Shown piece after piece: positions 14,664 to 16,010 of a stretch of DNA of 16,010 nucleotides. The notes under the pieces were generated by a model that saw only the letters and a list, made by a program, of their open reading frames with translations, was not told the origin of the DNA and searched no databases. The translations under genes were made by a program, and so were the position numbers. This DNA is from Armatimonadota bacterium (GTDB lineage: Bacteria; Armatimonadota; DTGP01; JAHWJO01): contig JAHWJO010000037.1 in assembly GCA_019348365.1 (NCBI GenBank), forward strand, positions 1-16,010, in the 5' to 3' direction. The first letter of the stretch is position 1, and every line of letters begins with the position of its first letter.

Positions 14664-14693
14664 AGTATAGGGAGTGCAAAAACCGAAAGTCAA
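14664..14693 (-). promoter_or_regulatory. sigma70 promoter of the dockerin/FAD enzyme/glycosyltransferase unit
   Basis: On the minus strand, TTGACT (14688-14693) and TATACT (14664-14669) are separated by 18 bp; each box matches five of six consensus bases. Transcription would start near 14657, inside the two metal boxes. The next two genes on this strand have short gaps and no promoter as good, so this promoter may serve all three. Confidence 0.75.
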
Positions 14694-14789
14694 TGGAAAT
14701 TGCAGAAAATTTAACCAGGGAAAGCAATTTATCGGTCCGGCTGGGAAATTCGAGGTCAAACAGGCTGGGCAATGCCCCCGTCAGCGCCT

Positions 14790-15977
14790 TTAAAAGTGCC
14801 ACTCCAATTCGCCGATGGCGTGATTCCCCTGCGGGGACAGGCCGACCTCTCCCGTGAGGCGGACGTTGTTGCCGGGGTTGAAGCGCGAGTATCCGAGGAT
14901 GACCGCCTGCATGGAGCCCGGCGCGCCGCGATCCGGGTCCGCCCAGTCCCACCGGAGGATGGCGGCGTCCTGGTGGCCGGGCTTGAGGAAATAACGCCGG
15001 CCTTCCATGAAATAGCCGTAATTGTCGGCCCCGCGCCCCGTCCCGTCCACGTTGTTGTGCCGCCCCTGAACGAACGCCCCGAGAAGGTGCCAAGTGTTGG
15101 TGAGGTAATCGGCGGAGAGGACGTTCTGGTAGAACTTGTCCCGGTACGGGACGGCGGCCCGCGTCACGGTGAGATGGCCGTTGTAGTGGAGTCCCCCGAC
15201 GGTGAGGGCGTCGCTGAGGGGCTGGTCGAAGCCGAGGGCGTAATCCTTGAAGTCGTTGTTGTCCGACACCCGTCCCCCCTGGCGGACCGTGCCGTTCCCG
15301 TTGAAGATGGAGGCGTGGACTCCCGTCCGCCCGAAACCGGTCGAGAGGGTGGCCCCGAGCTGCCGCTGCTGGAGGAACCAGCCGTTGACGTTGGTTCCCC
15401 GCGCGTAGACGAGGGGACTGGTGGGGGTGAGGCGGCGGCCGTTCTCGTTGAGGACGGGCGGCAGGTACTGGCCGACCTGGGCGCTGACGTTCTTCACGAC
15501 GTTATCGAACCGGAGGAACACGTCGTCGGCCTGTCCCGCCCCGCCCTCCAGCGCGAGGTACACCAGCGCGAGGTAAGAGGTGTTCTCCCCCAGCGGTCCG
15601 CCGGACTGAAGCTGCACCGCCCGGAGATTGAAATCGGAGGAGCGCTCGTCCTCAAACGACTGGAGGCGAACCTGGGCGCGCAGGTTCACGGGCAGAACGG
15701 GCTGAGGCCGACGGGCTGCGGGAGCCTCCTCCTCCTCTTCCGCCGCCTCCGCGATGAAGCGATACCCGCGCTCCAGGAAGGCGTAGCCGTTCTTGTTCAG
15801 CGCGGGCGGAACCGTGTGGCACTGGGAGCAGGGCACGCCGTACTGCTTCGACCAGAGCGCGATGGCGCGGGCTTCCGAAGGACTCCAGAGGCCCATGACG
15901 ACTCCTACGGACAGCCCAACGATGGAGAGAGTCCTCCTCCCTCCCACGCTCGAATTCACGAAACGCCTCACCCTCAT
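14790..15977 (-). CDS. Outer-membrane porin-cytochrome fusion, Cyc2-like architecture
   Basis: A 395-residue exported protein. The signal peptide ends near residue 38 (SEARA). A single c-type haem site, Cys50-SQ-Cys53-His54, sits in WSKQYGVPCSQCHTVPPAL, followed by NKNGYAFLERGYRF. This fits the pattern F/W-x-K/R-Q-x-G-x-x-CxxCH-x3-P-x-L-x3-G-x2-F-x3-GY, which I know from the haem domain of Cyc2 iron oxidases. A Glu/Pro-rich linker (76-95) leads to about 300 residues of alternating beta strands ending in the outer-membrane signature ELEWHF. Cyc2 proteins have this order and a similar length of about 400. Haem attachment and barrel fold are well supported; iron oxidation is inference, and other single-haem barrel proteins of unknown role exist. 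ATG at 15977 has GAGGAG (15985-15990). Confidence 0.8.
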   Translation of the reverse strand: MRVRRFVNSSVGGRRTLSIVGLSVGVVMGLWSPSEARAIALWSKQYGVPCSQCHTVPPALNKNGYAFLERGYRFIAEAAEEEEEAPAARRPQPVLPVNLRAQVRLQSFEDERSSDFNLRAVQLQSGGPLGENTSYLALVYLALEGGAGQADDVFLRFDNVVKNVSAQVGQYLPPVLNENGRRLTPTSPLVYARGTNVNGWFLQQRQLGATLSTGFGRTGVHASIFNGNGTVRQGGRVSDNNDFKDYALGFDQPLSDALTVGGLHYNGHLTVTRAAVPYRDKFYQNVLSADYLTNTWHLLGAFVQGRHNNVDGTGRGADNYGYFMEGRRYFLKPGHQDAAILRWDWADPDRGAPGSMQAVILGYSRFNPGNNVRLTGEVGLSPQGNHAIGELEWHF

Positions 15978-16010
15978 GCCCTCGCTCCTCTGGTCATTTC
16001 GATTGAAAGT

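Noticed and set aside
14767..14777. GGGC-AAT-GCCC as a terminator after the porin-cytochrome gene
   Set aside because: The stem is only four base pairs and no T-run follows on the minus strand.
1..16010. CRISPR array, tRNA, rRNA, insertion sequence or phage genes
   Set aside because: No regularly spaced direct repeats, cloverleaf pattern, transposase/integrase motifs or phage structural proteins were seen in any part of the window.

Overview
This is a GC-rich bacterial chromosomal segment with SD-led genes, sigma70-like promoters and typical housekeeping genes (argC, radA). The host cannot be named from the sequence. A dockerin-type protein, a PhyH dioxygenase next to a TIM-barrel sugar isomerase, a PadR/permease-prefix pair, and intergenic repeat motifs that I associate with environmental phyla suggest an uncultured Gram-negative-type lineage. 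Armatimonadota, Poribacteria, Acidobacteriota or Gemmatimonadota relatives all fit, and this is inference only. An outer-membrane beta-barrel ending in Phe supports a diderm envelope.

Layout, plus strand. Positions 3-611 hold the end of a NlpC/P60 cell-wall hydrolase. Positions 774-1835 hold argC (arginine biosynthesis), preceded by a promoter with overlapping palindromes and a very strong leader hairpin. An 848-bp stretch without a convincing gene (1836-2683) carries a recurring intergenic motif, a possible gene remnant and a near-consensus promoter. That promoter drives a PadR regulator (2696-3082) and a multi-pass membrane protein with a permease-prefix domain (3139-4497). A secreted or periplasmic beta-lactamase-fold serine hydrolase follows (4640-6283).

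Middle. A sugar-phosphate isomerase/epimerase-like TIM barrel (minus, 6509-7288) is divergent from a PhyH-type 2-oxoglutarate/Fe(II) dioxygenase (plus, 7550-8320). The dioxygenase is followed by a 24-codon small ORF that overlaps the start of an 82-aa two-helix membrane protein by ATGA. A terminator-like hairpin and a clear promoter then precede radA (8788-10167).

Right part, all minus strand, read from right to left. A single-haem cytochrome fused to a porin-like barrel (15977-14790) resembles the architecture of Cyc2 iron oxidases. Next is a control region with a good sigma70 promoter and two tandem palindromes of DtxR/IdeR/MntR type. After it come a secreted dockerin-repeat protein with a helical domain that may be FEA1-like (14565-13396), an FAD-dependent amine-oxidase/UDP-galactopyranose-mutase-like enzyme (13335-11845) and a GT-C type glycosyltransferase (11773-10208). 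An intergenic repeat runs through the N-terminal codons of the last gene.

The most interesting part is 13396-15977. An extracellular-haem/porin protein and a metal-box-controlled secreted dockerin protein sit together, which suggests an iron- or manganese-responsive envelope module that I do not recognise as described.
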